From: Streptomyces sp. YS415
GTDB taxonomy: Bacteria > Actinomycetota > Actinomycetes > Streptomycetales > Streptomycetaceae
Length of the DNA: 64,000 nt
Direction of reading: 5' to 3'
NCBI RefSeq assembly: GCF_023544665.1
Contig: NZ_JAMJFL010000003.1
Coordinates: forward strand, 248,001-312,000
Shown here: positions 45,037 to 53,060 of the stretch, piece by piece
Position numbering within the stretch: the first letter of the stretch is position 1
Layout of the letters: every line of letters starts with the position of its first letter
The notes under the pieces: model-generated
Told to the model about the DNA's origin: nothing
Database searches by the model: none
The model's input: only the letters and a program-made list of their open reading frames with translations
Made by a program: the position numbers and the translations under genes

Positions 45037-47301
45037 TCAGACCGGGACGCGCTCCCCCTCGTCGTCCCGTACCTGCTGGGCCACCGCCTCCGGCGCCTCG
45101 TCGTGCGTCAGGTCGGGCAGCCGCTCCAGCCACTTCGGCAGGTACCAGTTGCGCTCGCCCAGCAGCGCCATGACCGCCGGGAGCAGCACACCCCGGATGA
45201 TCGTCGCGTCGATCAGCACCGCCGCCGCGAGACCCACGCCCATCTGCTTCATGGACTGCATGGACAGCGTGCCGAAGATCCCGAACACGGCGACCATGAT
45301 GACCGCGGCGCTGGTGACCACCCCCGCCGTGGTGACCACCCCGTGCTTGATCGCCTCGTTCGTCGTACGGCCCTTCAGCCGCGCCTCGCGGATCCGGGAG
45401 ACCACGAACACGTGGTAGTCCATCGACAGGCCGAACAGGATCACGAAGAGGAACAGCGGCAGCCAGCTGATGATGGCGCCGACGCCCTCCGCGCCCACCA
45501 GGGACGCCCCCCAGCCGTGCTGGAAGACGCCGACCAGGATGCCGTAGGCCGCGCCCACCGACAGCAGGTTGAGCGCGATCGAGGTGATCGCGATCGTCAG
45601 CGACCGGAAGGACAGCAGCATCAGCAGGAAGGCGAAGACCACCACGAACGCGAAGACGGGGACGACCGCTCCGGCCAGCTGGTTGTTGAAGTCGTGGCTG
45701 CCCGCGACCTGTCCGGTGATCGGCGCCTCGATGCCGTCGACCTTGCCGAGCGTGGCCGGACGGACCTCGTCGCGCAGCTTCTCCAGGTTCTCGCCCGCCT
45801 TGTCCAGGTCGGAGCCGCCGACCAGCGGGACGTAGACGAAGGCGAGGTTCTGCTCGTCGTGCAGCTTGATCTCGACCGGGCCGCGCGAGGCGCCCGAGTC
45901 CACGGCTTCCCGCTTGAAGTCGGCGAGCGCGCCCTGCACCTCGGGGGCGTTGATGTCGTCCGCCTTGACGACCACCTCGGCAGGCTCGGAGCCGCCGGGG
46001 AAGGCGTCGTTGACCCGGTTGTAGGTCTGCACGATGGGCAGCGAGTCGCCGAACTCCTGGTCCAGCGTGAGGTTCTGCGTCTTCATGCCGATCGCGGGGG
46101 CGGCGACCGCGAGCAGTGCGCCGGTCGCGACGACCGTCGAGATCAGCGGCCGCTTCAGCACGGTCCCGAGGACGGCCGTCCACAGTCGGCTGTCCCGGTT
46201 GACGGCGCGGCGCTTGCGGCGCAGCTTGCTCTCCGGGTGCAGGTAGGGAATGCGGCCCTTCTCCACCCGGTGGCCCAGCAGCGACAGCACCGCGGGAAGC
46301 ACGGTCACCGAACCGACCATGGCGACGGCCACCACGATCAGCGAGGCCAGGCCCATCGCCTCGAAGTCGGCGATACCGGTGAACAGCATGCCCGCCATCG
46401 CCACGCACACCGTGACACCGGAGACCACGATCGCCCGGCCACTGGTGGCGGCGGCGATCCGCAGCGCCGTCTGCGGGTCCTTGCCGGCCGCCCGCTCCTC
46501 ACGCTCGCGGCGCAGGTAGAACAGGCAGTAGTCGACGCCGACGGCCAGACCGACCAGCAGCATCACCGAGTTGGCGACATCGCCCATCGGCATGACATGG
46601 CTGACGATGCCCATCAGACCCATCGTCGCCATGATCGCGGTGATCGCCAGGAGCACCGGCAGCAGCGCCGCGACGAGCGCGCCGAAGGCGATCAGCAGAA
46701 TGCCGAGGGCCACGGGCACGGCCGAGTACTCGGCCTTCTTGAAGTCGTCCCCGAACGCGTCGTCGAACGTCTTCATCATGCTGGCGGCGCCGATCTCCTC
46801 GATCGTCAGCGCCGGATGGTCCTTCTGCACCTCGGCCACCGCGTCCAGCACCGGCTCGACCCGCTCGCTCGCGGTCTCCGCGTCGCCGCGCATGTCGAAC
46901 TGCACCAGTGCGCTGCGGCCGTCCTCGGAGAGGGTGTCCGCGTCGTACGGCGAGGTGATGTCGGTGACCTTGCCGGTCGCCTCGACCGCGTCGATCACCG
47001 CGGTGACCGCGGCGCGGAACTCGGTGTCGGTGGCCTTCAGGCCGGCGTCCTTCGCCTGGACCAGGACGGTCTCGCCGGCCGGCTCGTCGATCCCGGCGTC
47101 GTCGATGATCTGCGCGGCGGTCTTCGTCTCGCCCTTGAGCGCCTGGCTCTCGTCCACGTCCACCCGGCCGGTCGCGGAACTGACCCCCATCGCCAGGACG
47201 ACGAACAGCACCCAGATGCCGACGGCAGCCCATCGGTGCCGGACGCTCCAGCCGCCTGCCCGGGCGGCCAGACCCCGCACCCGTATGTCTCCGTTCCCCA
47301 T
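45037..47301 (-). CDS. MMPL-family RND transporter
   Basis: A 754-residue membrane protein of the MmpL/actinorhodin-export group, with two halves, each of one N-terminal helix, an extracytoplasmic domain and five or more helices. The family's polar residues in the membrane are visible: AVGVDYCLFYLRR near 285 and GLSMDYHVFVVSRIREAR near 635, the Asp-Tyr pairs that carry the proton. Such proteins export lipids, siderophores or polyketides. Its start ATG 47301 follows GAGGGGG. A long divergent region (215 bp) separates it from the DUF1697 gene. Cargo unknown. Confidence 0.92.
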   Translation of the reverse strand: MGNGDIRVRGLAARAGGWSVRHRWAAVGIWVLFVVLAMGVSSATGRVDVDESQALKGETKTAAQIIDDAGIDEPAGETVLVQAKDAGLKATDTEFRAAVTAVIDAVEATGKVTDITSPYDADTLSEDGRSALVQFDMRGDAETASERVEPVLDAVAEVQKDHPALTIEEIGAASMMKTFDDAFGDDFKKAEYSAVPVALGILLIAFGALVAALLPVLLAITAIMATMGLMGIVSHVMPMGDVANSVMLLVGLAVGVDYCLFYLRREREERAAGKDPQTALRIAAATSGRAIVVSGVTVCVAMAGMLFTGIADFEAMGLASLIVVAVAMVGSVTVLPAVLSLLGHRVEKGRIPYLHPESKLRRKRRAVNRDSRLWTAVLGTVLKRPLISTVVATGALLAVAAPAIGMKTQNLTLDQEFGDSLPIVQTYNRVNDAFPGGSEPAEVVVKADDINAPEVQGALADFKREAVDSGASRGPVEIKLHDEQNLAFVYVPLVGGSDLDKAGENLEKLRDEVRPATLGKVDGIEAPITGQVAGSHDFNNQLAGAVVPVFAFVVVFAFLLMLLSFRSLTIAITSIALNLLSVGAAYGILVGVFQHGWGASLVGAEGVGAIISWLPLFLFVILFGLSMDYHVFVVSRIREARLKGRTTNEAIKHGVVTTAGVVTSAAVIMVAVFGIFGTLSMQSMKQMGVGLAAAVLIDATIIRGVLLPAVMALLGERNWYLPKWLERLPDLTHDEAPEAVAQQVRDDEGERVPV

Positions 47302-47440
47302 GACGGGCTTGCCCCCTCGTATGCGGTGGCAGCCCCCTGCCGCCACCTTTCGCTTTGAAGGTATGCGGCGGATAAAGGCATCTCGTCGTGCTGATCGGTG
47401 AGCTGAACGCGGCCGGAATCATCCCCCTGGACCCCGCCCT

Positions 47441-47516
47441 CTCCCCACTGGGGAGGAGGAGGCCCCTTACATCTATGTGCCGACTGCCCATCCCGGTGCA
47501 GCCTTATGGTGTGCGG
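47441..47516 (+). promoter_or_regulatory. Promoter region of the DUF1697 gene, possibly leaderless
   Basis: A -10-like TATGGT (47505-47510) ends seven bases before ATG 47517, as in leaderless actinobacterial promoters; no good -35 is seen. A perfect inverted repeat CTCCCC-ACT-GGGGAG lies at 47441-47455, about 62 bp before the start, and may be an operator. Confidence 0.4.
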
Positions 47517-48065
47517 ATGACGACGACGTATGCGGCGCTGCTGCGGGGGATCAACGTGGGCGGCGCCAAGAAGGTCCCGATGGCGGAGCTGCGCGTCCTG
47601 ATGGCCAGGCTCGGCCTGGAGGACGTGCGCACCTACCTGCAGAGCGGCCAGGCCGTCTTCTCCGCCGCGCGCGGCGACGAGGAGTCCTGGGCCGCGGAGA
47701 TCACCCGGGCGATCGAGCAGCGGTTCGGGTTCGCCGTGGACGTCATCGTCCGCGACCACGCCTATCTGGCGTCGGTCGTCGAGGACTGTCCCTTCCCGGC
47801 CGCCGAGCTGGAGGGCAAGCAGCTGCACGTCACGTACCTCTCCGAGCAGGTCACCGCCGAGCGCTTCGCCGAGATCGACCCGGCCGCCTTCCTGCCGGAG
47901 GAGTTCCGGCTCGGCGACCGCTGCATGTACCTGTACGCCCCGAACGGCCTCGGCCGCTCCAAACTAGCCGAGCAGCTGGCCAGGCCGCGCTTGACCAAGG
48001 GCGTGACCGCGACCACCCGGAACTGGAACACCGTGGTCAAGCTGCTGGAGATGACCGCCCCGTAG
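47517..48065 (+). CDS. DUF1697 domain protein
   Basis: A 182-residue cytoplasmic protein of the DUF1697 family: YAALLRGINVGGAKKVPM at the start, then TYLQSGQAVFSA and a C-terminal PRLTKGVTATTRNWNTVVKL motif, which are the family's conserved blocks. Function is unknown; the fold is ferredoxin-like. It is the only gene between the MMPL transporter and the 48 kb membrane-protein gene. The start is at ATG 47517, where a -10-like element ends seven bases upstream. Confidence 0.82.
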   Translation: MTTTYAALLRGINVGGAKKVPMAELRVLMARLGLEDVRTYLQSGQAVFSAARGDEESWAAEITRAIEQRFGFAVDVIVRDHAYLASVVEDCPFPAAELEGKQLHVTYLSEQVTAERFAEIDPAAFLPEEFRLGDRCMYLYAPNGLGRSKLAEQLARPRLTKGVTATTRNWNTVVKLLEMTAP

Positions 48066-48087
48066 GCGGTCCGGTGCGGTCAACCTC

Positions 48088-48136
48088 CGGACACATAGCC
48101 CCCGTTGTCCCTAAGGTGAGACCCGCGGGACAACGG
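48088..48136 (+). promoter_or_regulatory. Promoter with inverted repeat before the membrane-protein/amyloid-motif genes
   Basis: -35-like CGGACA (48088-48093), 18 bp, then -10 TAAGGT (48112-48117). Around and after the -10 are perfect ten-base arms CCGTTGTCCC (48102-48111) and GGGACAACGG (48127-48136). The arms flank the expected transcription start, 21 bp before GTG 48157. They could bind a dimeric repressor or form an RNA hairpin. Confidence 0.5.
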
Positions 48137-48156
48137 CGGCAGGGGGGCGGGGCAGC

Positions 48157-49647
48157 GTGGCGGGCAGAGTCTTACCCTTGTTGCCGCAGTACCGAAAGGA
48201 CGCGGTGACGCGCCGGATCTGCGCCACGGTCCACCTCCACGACGACCTCGCCCGGGACATCGACCGCGAACTCACCGGCGACCGGCTCACCGCGATCGGA
48301 CTCACCCTCGGCATCAACTTCGTGGCCGTCGCCCGCCACGCACGCGCCGCGGTCCGGCGCAGGAAGTCGCTCGACCGTCAACTCGCCGTCCTCGGCGTAC
48401 TGTTCCTCGCCTCGCTGCTGATGGCCGTGTGGTCCCTGATCGCCGGCCACGGCTCCCTCGTCCTCGTCGCGGTCTACGGCCCCCCGGGCGTCCTCGCGGT
48501 CACCTGGGGCCTCGTCCACCACGCGCAGGCGCGGGCCAGGGACGCGGCCCAGCAGGTGTTCCACGGCGCCGAGAAGCCGGAGACGCTCGCCCCGCCCCTG
48601 GAACAGGCCGAGGAGACCCGGCTGCACGAGCTCAAGCGCTCCAACGTCCTGCCGTACGCCGACGAGACCTCCCTGACCAATCCGTTCGTCGGCAGCGGCA
48701 AGCGGCTCCAGGAGCGGGAGGTCATCTGGGGGCCCATCGACGTCAGCGAGCCGGCCGAGGGCCCCGGCGGTACCAAGCTGCCGGTGCTCGACTTCGACGC
48801 CATCGACCTGCACACCTACGTCGCCCGCCACATGGAGAGCATCTCCGGCCTGGACGGACTGCGCACCAGGAACCGGCTCTACGTCCTCGGCAGCCACGCC
48901 TATCTGCTTCCCGAACTCGTCCCGGACCGGACCCGGCGCCCCAACCCGCACGTGCCCAAACAGCTCGTCCAGGCAGGGCTGCACAAACCCGGCGCGGGCA
49001 TGCGCACCCATCTGTGCCTGGAGCGCGTCGGCGAGGGCGGACGGCTCATCGTCTCCATGTACCTGCGGGCGATCCTCGCCAAGCCCAGCCTCAGCTGGGA
49101 GGTGGCCGCCTACGCGATCCCGCCGCTCGAAGCCCGCTTCCACGACGTCGACACCCTCCCGCTGGCCCGCTTCGACCGCTGGTGGAGCCTGGTCAAGTAC
49201 ACCACCGGGCACACCTGGTCCGAGCTGAGCGGCGCCCCGGGACGCATGACGGAACGCTCCCGGTGGCTGTACGACAACGAGCGCACCCTGCGCAAGCAGC
49301 GCCGCAGGATCAAGAACCAGCACGTCATCGTCGACCACGGCGCCGCCACCAGCCTGCGCGAGCGCTACGGCGACTGGGACCAGGCGGGCTACGCGGAGCG
49401 CATGGACGCGCTGGACTACCTCGTCCGGCTGCAGCAGGGCGTCCTGACCGCCACCGAGCGCTTCCTGAAGGACCACAACGTCGACACGAGCTCCTTCGAC
49501 AGCGCGCAGAAGATCATCACGCAGAACTACCACGTCAACAACGTCAACGGGCCCAGCATCTTCGGCGCGGGCGGCACCATCCAGCAGAACAACGGCCCCC
49601 AGGGCGGCGGGCCGCAGGGTGCGGGCGGGGGCGGCGGAACACCGTAG
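48157..49647 (+). CDS. Two-helix membrane protein with C-terminal Asn/Gly-rich motif
   Basis: A 496-residue protein starting at GTG 48157. Residues about 20-65 are a helical lead. Two membrane helices follow at about 73-92 and 97-117, then a large cytoplasmic domain (about 130-460) that I do not recognise. It is rich in Arg and aromatic residues and includes the segment DFDAIDLHTYVARHMESI. The C terminus ends with a motif of about 22 residues starting YHVNNVNGPSIFG and ending IQQNNG, then a Gly/Gln-rich tail. Nearly the same motif opens the small protein encoded 37 bp downstream. The arrangement resembles bacterial amyloid-signalling effector proteins, where a membrane-active domain carries the motif at its C terminus. 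That role is inference. Confidence 0.75.
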   Translation: MAGRVLPLLPQYRKDAVTRRICATVHLHDDLARDIDRELTGDRLTAIGLTLGINFVAVARHARAAVRRRKSLDRQLAVLGVLFLASLLMAVWSLIAGHGSLVLVAVYGPPGVLAVTWGLVHHAQARARDAAQQVFHGAEKPETLAPPLEQAEETRLHELKRSNVLPYADETSLTNPFVGSGKRLQEREVIWGPIDVSEPAEGPGGTKLPVLDFDAIDLHTYVARHMESISGLDGLRTRNRLYVLGSHAYLLPELVPDRTRRPNPHVPKQLVQAGLHKPGAGMRTHLCLERVGEGGRLIVSMYLRAILAKPSLSWEVAAYAIPPLEARFHDVDTLPLARFDRWWSLVKYTTGHTWSELSGAPGRMTERSRWLYDNERTLRKQRRRIKNQHVIVDHGAATSLRERYGDWDQAGYAERMDALDYLVRLQQGVLTATERFLKDHNVDTSSFDSAQKIITQNYHVNNVNGPSIFGAGGTIQQNNGPQGGGPQGAGGGGGTP

Positions 49648-49684
49648 GCCAAGCCCCGACCCGGTACGGAACAGGAGCCGGTAC

Positions 49685-50005
49685 ATGAGCACGTACCACA
49701 TCAACAACGTCAACGGCCCGGCCAACTTCGGCGACAACGGCCGTATCGAGATCAACAACGGCCCCGACGCCGTGGCCCTGCTGCGGCTGGCCGACCAGCT
49801 CGTGGAGCGGCTGCGCCTGGAGAGCCCGGCGCTGGTCCCGCAGGCCCAGGTCGTCCAGGGTGAGCTGGCCGGTGCCGGGCAGGACGGGCGGCCCGCCGAC
49901 CGGGGCCGGATCCGGGCCGCCCTGGAAACCATCGGCATCGGGGTCGCGGCGGGCAGCGGCGGACTCGCCCTGGCCCAGGAGATCGGACGCGTCCTGGGCC
50001 TGTGA
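49685..50005 (+). CDS. Small protein with N-terminal Asn/Gly-rich motif (putative amyloid adaptor)
   Basis: A 106-residue protein after GGAGCCGGTAC. Residues 4-25 are YHINNVNGPANFGDNGRIEI then NNG, matching the C-terminal motif of the upstream membrane protein at the pattern YH-V/I-NNVNGP, FG, G, I, NNG. The rest is helical: LLRLADQLVERLR, then VPQAQVVQGELA (an acidic/amphipathic helix), and a Gly/Ala-rich C-terminal helix ending GGLALAQEIGRVLGL. This layout is like the small effector-associated proteins that accompany NTPase conflict systems in Streptomyces, but the family cannot be fixed by eye. It is co-directional with the upstream gene, and it stops 9 bp before the convergent kinase gene. 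Confidence 0.72.
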   Translation: MSTYHINNVNGPANFGDNGRIEINNGPDAVALLRLADQLVERLRLESPALVPQAQVVQGELAGAGQDGRPADRGRIRAALETIGIGVAAGSGGLALAQEIGRVLGL

Positions 50006-50014
50006 GCGGCCCCG

Positions 50015-51352
50015 CTACCTGGCGCGCACCACCGCCCGCGCCCCGCCGCCGAGGTCCAGTTCCAGACCCGAGCGCAGCGGTACGGTCTGGCCGGGGGCGA
50101 TCTGCTGGGACGTGCCGTCGGAGCGGGTGCCCGTCCAGGTGTCCCCGGAGCGGTTGGCGATGCCGAACCGGCCCGGCTTGGCGGGGTGTTCGACCAGCTC
50201 CGCCACCACGCTCCGGTCCGAGCAGTCGTGCCGGGCCGGTTCGGGCAGCAGATGGTGGGCCTGGACCCGGGCCGCCCGGCGCAGCCGGATGTGGTGCTCG
50301 GCGCGCGGTGGCGGGGTCGTCACCGTCAGCCGGGGCGGCAGCACCAGCCGCGCCCCGCACCCCCAGCAGGCCCGCTCCGGCGGGTTCTCGCCCGGCTCGG
50401 TCATGTTCTGCCGCCCGCAGGAGGCGCACTCCACCACCGCGTCCAGCACCGCCCGCAGCGCGTTGCGCCACTCCGTCTCGCGCACCCGGGCCGCGGGGTC
50501 CCGCAGACCGACGGTGAAGCTGCGCACGAACAGGTGCTGGAGGGTGCCGACCGCCGCGTCCCAGGTCGCCAGCACCGTCGCGTGCTCCATCGGGTCGGGC
50601 GCGTTGGAGTCGTCCACCGGATCGAACACGAACAGCGGGCTCTTGCCGTACAGCCGCTTCTCCGCCGCCTCGTCGAAGCAGTGAATGCCCAACTCCCGTC
50701 TGCCTTCCAGCGGATGGTGGTTCATCAGCAGCATGAACAGCAGCACGGCCAGGGAGTGCAGATCGGACTGGGTGCCCGGCCGGGCGCCCGGCTCGGCGCG
50801 CACCAGCTCCGGCGCCATGAACTTCATCGTCCCCGAGATGCCGCTCGCGTCGCCCTCCACCACGGCGTTGTCGTTGTCGCACACCAGCACCTCACCGGTG
50901 GCCGGGTCGAAGAAGACGTTCCCCCAGGAGATGTCCCGGTAGGCGATCCCGCGCGAGTGCAGCGCCTGGTACGCCTCCACCGTGTAGAGACAGGCCGTGA
51001 GCAGCGCCCCCGTACTCGTGCGCAGTTGGCGCCGGAACAGGTCGGGTAGGCCCTTGAAGCGCTCCGGGCGCAGCTCCATCAGATAGCCGAACGAACCCCG
51101 GTACCCGGCCACGTACGCCTCGGGCCACAGGAACCGGTCGTCGTCGAAGTCCCGCTCCACCAGCTCCTGGACGATCGCCGCCTGCTCCGGTGTCGCACAG
51201 GTCGGGTAGTACCACTTCAGGGCCTTCTCCCCGGCCGCCGTCCGCACCCGGTACACCTCGCCCTGGCCACCGGCGCCCAGCATGCCGATGATCTCGGCCT
51301 CGTCGCCGTTGTCCACGGCCAGCCGCGTCCCGCTGTCGAGCATGCCGCTCAT
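50015..51352 (-). CDS. Ser/Thr protein kinase with zinc ribbon and FHA-like C terminus
   Basis: A 445-residue kinase. The Gly-rich loop is GAGGQGEVY (26-34), the ATP-binding Lys is probably Lys46 (EKALKWYY), the catalytic loop is YRDISWGN with Asp140 and Asn145 (Tyr replaces the usual His) and the metal Asp is Asp159 (CDNDN replaces DFG). A zinc ribbon CxxC (CASCGRQN) and CxxC (CWGCGARL) follows at about 310-340. The last 100 residues look like a beta-rich, FHA-like domain ending PGQTVPLRSGLELDLGGGARAV. Last gene of the reverse operon, 4 bp after the PP2C gene. It probably phosphorylates system components, opposed by the PP2C phosphatase. Confidence 0.85.
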   Translation of the reverse strand: MSGMLDSGTRLAVDNGDEAEIIGMLGAGGQGEVYRVRTAAGEKALKWYYPTCATPEQAAIVQELVERDFDDDRFLWPEAYVAGYRGSFGYLMELRPERFKGLPDLFRRQLRTSTGALLTACLYTVEAYQALHSRGIAYRDISWGNVFFDPATGEVLVCDNDNAVVEGDASGISGTMKFMAPELVRAEPGARPGTQSDLHSLAVLLFMLLMNHHPLEGRRELGIHCFDEAAEKRLYGKSPLFVFDPVDDSNAPDPMEHATVLATWDAAVGTLQHLFVRSFTVGLRDPAARVRETEWRNALRAVLDAVVECASCGRQNMTEPGENPPERACWGCGARLVLPPRLTVTTPPPRAEHHIRLRRAARVQAHHLLPEPARHDCSDRSVVAELVEHPAKPGRFGIANRSGDTWTGTRSDGTSQQIAPGQTVPLRSGLELDLGGGARAVVRAR

Positions 51353-51356
51353 CCGC

Positions 51357-52226
51357 TCAACTCTCCGTTGTCTCTTCCGTTGTCGACGTCAGGTGCACCG
51401 GCCGCAGCGCGGCCACCAGCGTCGTGTCGTCCCCGGAGTAGCGCGAGGCATGCCGCAGCCACTCCGGCAGCACCTCGCGCACCCCCGCCGTGCCCTCTTG
51501 CGCCAGCCGGTCGTCCAGCCCCTCGACGAACTCCCGGTAGCCGTCCGCGGCGGCGAAGCTCTTCGACAGACCGTCCGTCGACAGCACCACCAGACGCGGC
51601 CCGCGCGCCTCGTCGAACAGCGGCGCCCAGTGCGTACGCACCGCCCGCCACGCCTGGGCGCCGCACAGCGACTCCGTCTCGTCGCCGAGATCCTCCTCGG
51701 CCGGAGCCAGCGGCCGGCGCAGCTCCCCGTCGTGCTCGACCACCGCGAGATCGCCGTCGCCGATCTGCCAGGCCACGAACAGCCACGGCGTGAGCACGGC
51801 GCCGACCAGGGTGGTGCCGTACAGCAGCAGCTTGTCGCCCGGCTCCGGCTCGGGCGCGCCGTCGTCGGCGACCGGGCGGTGCCGGTCCCAGTGACCGAGC
51901 GCCTCCGACCGCCACTCCTGCACCAGGGCGCGCGGGAAGTCGTCGCGGGCGTACGCCATCAGCCGGGCGAGCCGCCCCGGCGCGTGGCAGTCGCGGGCCG
52001 CGCGGCCGAAGGAGACCGCCAGCCCCAGGAACCGGTCCACGGCGAACCGGGCGCCGAGCTCGCTGCGGGCGTGCACCGCCGAGCCGTGTCCGTCGGCCAC
52101 CGCCAGCACCAGCGGCTCGTCCCCGGAGCCGGTGCCCTCACAGGCCCACCAGTCCTGGTTGCACCGCTTGCCGACGCCCTGGACGCTGTCGCCGAGTGTG
52201 TCCCAGCGTCGCACCCCGAGCGTCAC
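51357..52226 (-). CDS. PP2C-family protein phosphatase
   Basis: A 289-residue PPM/PP2C phosphatase. The metal-binding blocks are visible: KRCNQD (for the usual RxxNED), AVADGHGS (DGHG, Asp45), QIGDGDLAV, LVVLSTDGLSK and SGDDTTLV. There is no membrane or sensor domain. The start at GTG 52226 overlaps the vWA stop (GTGA); GTG 52229 is also possible. It is the natural antagonist of the kinase encoded next to it. Kinase plus PP2C pairs typically tune phosphorylation of a third component, such as an FHA-containing partner. Confidence 0.9.
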   Translation of the reverse strand: MTLGVRRWDTLGDSVQGVGKRCNQDWWACEGTGSGDEPLVLAVADGHGSAVHARSELGARFAVDRFLGLAVSFGRAARDCHAPGRLARLMAYARDDFPRALVQEWRSEALGHWDRHRPVADDGAPEPEPGDKLLLYGTTLVGAVLTPWLFVAWQIGDGDLAVVEHDGELRRPLAPAEEDLGDETESLCGAQAWRAVRTHWAPLFDEARGPRLVVLSTDGLSKSFAAADGYREFVEGLDDRLAQEGTAGVREVLPEWLRHASRYSGDDTTLVAALRPVHLTSTTEETTES

Positions 52227-52912
52227 CACACGTCGTCGTCATCGTCGTCGTCCAGGACCGGCGGCGCGTACGGCTGCTGCTTCGCCAACGGGTCGGCCGC
52301 CCCGGCCACCGGCTGCGAGGCCGCCTTGACGGCCGCCGTGGACGCCCAGCGGATCGCCGCCGCCAGCTGCTTGGGGCTGTTGGCGTCCAGCGGCTGCAGC
52401 TCGGGGTTGGCGAGGAACTCCTGCAGCACCCCGCGGTCGGCGTCGGTGCCGATCGCGATGGCGACCCGCACCGCCTTGCGCCCCCACGGGGTCGCGTCGA
52501 TCGCCTTCAGACCGGCCTTCCAGTCGTCGGTGGGCACCCCGTCCGACACCAGCGCCAGCACCGGCTTCAGCGCCCGCTGCGGCATCGGCGGGCTCTGCAG
52601 CTCCCGCGCCACCAGGGCCAGCGCCTCACCGAGGTTGGTCATGCCGTCCACCTGGACGTCCTGCCAGGTGAAGGCGTCGACCGGCACCGGCACCTGATGG
52701 TGCCACTGCGCGGTGGTGGAGAACGTGACCGTGCGCAGCAGGAGCTGGGCGGCGGGATTGTCGTGCGCCACCGACCGCATCTCCGGGATCGCTTCTCTGA
52801 TCGCGTAGTTGAGCTGGCCGATCTTCTCGCCCTGCATCGAGTACGAGCAGTCGAGCAGCCAGATGAAGTGGACCGGCCGGCTGGCCATGGCCCCGCCGGG
52901 AATGTCACTCAC
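52223..52912 (-). CDS. vWA-domain protein
   Basis: A 229-residue von Willebrand factor A domain protein. The metal-ion-dependent adhesion site is intact: DCSYSM (Asp21, Ser23, Ser25), the Thr in GMTNLGEA and the Asp in LVSDGVPTDD. The C terminus ends in a run of seven Asp followed by Val-Trp. There is no signal peptide. In ternary conflict systems the vWA protein is the small scaffold linking the NTPase and the effector. The start is at ATG 52912, with the 39-residue peptide gene upstream. Confidence 0.9.
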   Translation of the reverse strand: MSDIPGGAMASRPVHFIWLLDCSYSMQGEKIGQLNYAIREAIPEMRSVAHDNPAAQLLLRTVTFSTTAQWHHQVPVPVDAFTWQDVQVDGMTNLGEALALVARELQSPPMPQRALKPVLALVSDGVPTDDWKAGLKAIDATPWGRKAVRVAIAIGTDADRGVLQEFLANPELQPLDANSPKQLAAAIRWASTAAVKAASQPVAGAADPLAKQQPYAPPVLDDDDDDDVW

Positions 52913-52940
52913 GCCGTTTCCTTTCCTCTCGTCGTTGCCG

Positions 52941-53060
52941 TCAGACCAGCAGCCACTGCGCCAGCCCGAGGAGTGCGAGCACCGTCAGCGCGATGGAGGC
53001 GACGAACACGCCCGCCATCACCCGCCGCCAGCGCCCGAGGGACGGTGTCACCCGTGTCAT
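52941..53060 (-). CDS. 39-residue single-span membrane peptide
   Basis: A small gene whose ATG (53060) overlaps the stop of the upstream GTPase gene in an ATGA, and whose own stop is 28 bp before the vWA start. The peptide begins with a basic stretch (MTRVTPSLGRWRRV) and continues with one membrane helix (VFVASIALTVLALLGLAQWL). Coding position, overlap and sensible topology argue that it is real, though it is too short for family assignment. It may regulate or anchor the GTPase, much like small membrane subunits of other systems. Confidence 0.6.
   Translation of the reverse strand: MTRVTPSLGRWRRVMAGVFVASIALTVLALLGLAQWLLV

Noticed and set aside
45025..47358. Forward 777-codon frame opposite the MMPL gene
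   Set aside because: His/Arg/Gln-rich, no family pattern, and opposite a textbook MMPL transporter.
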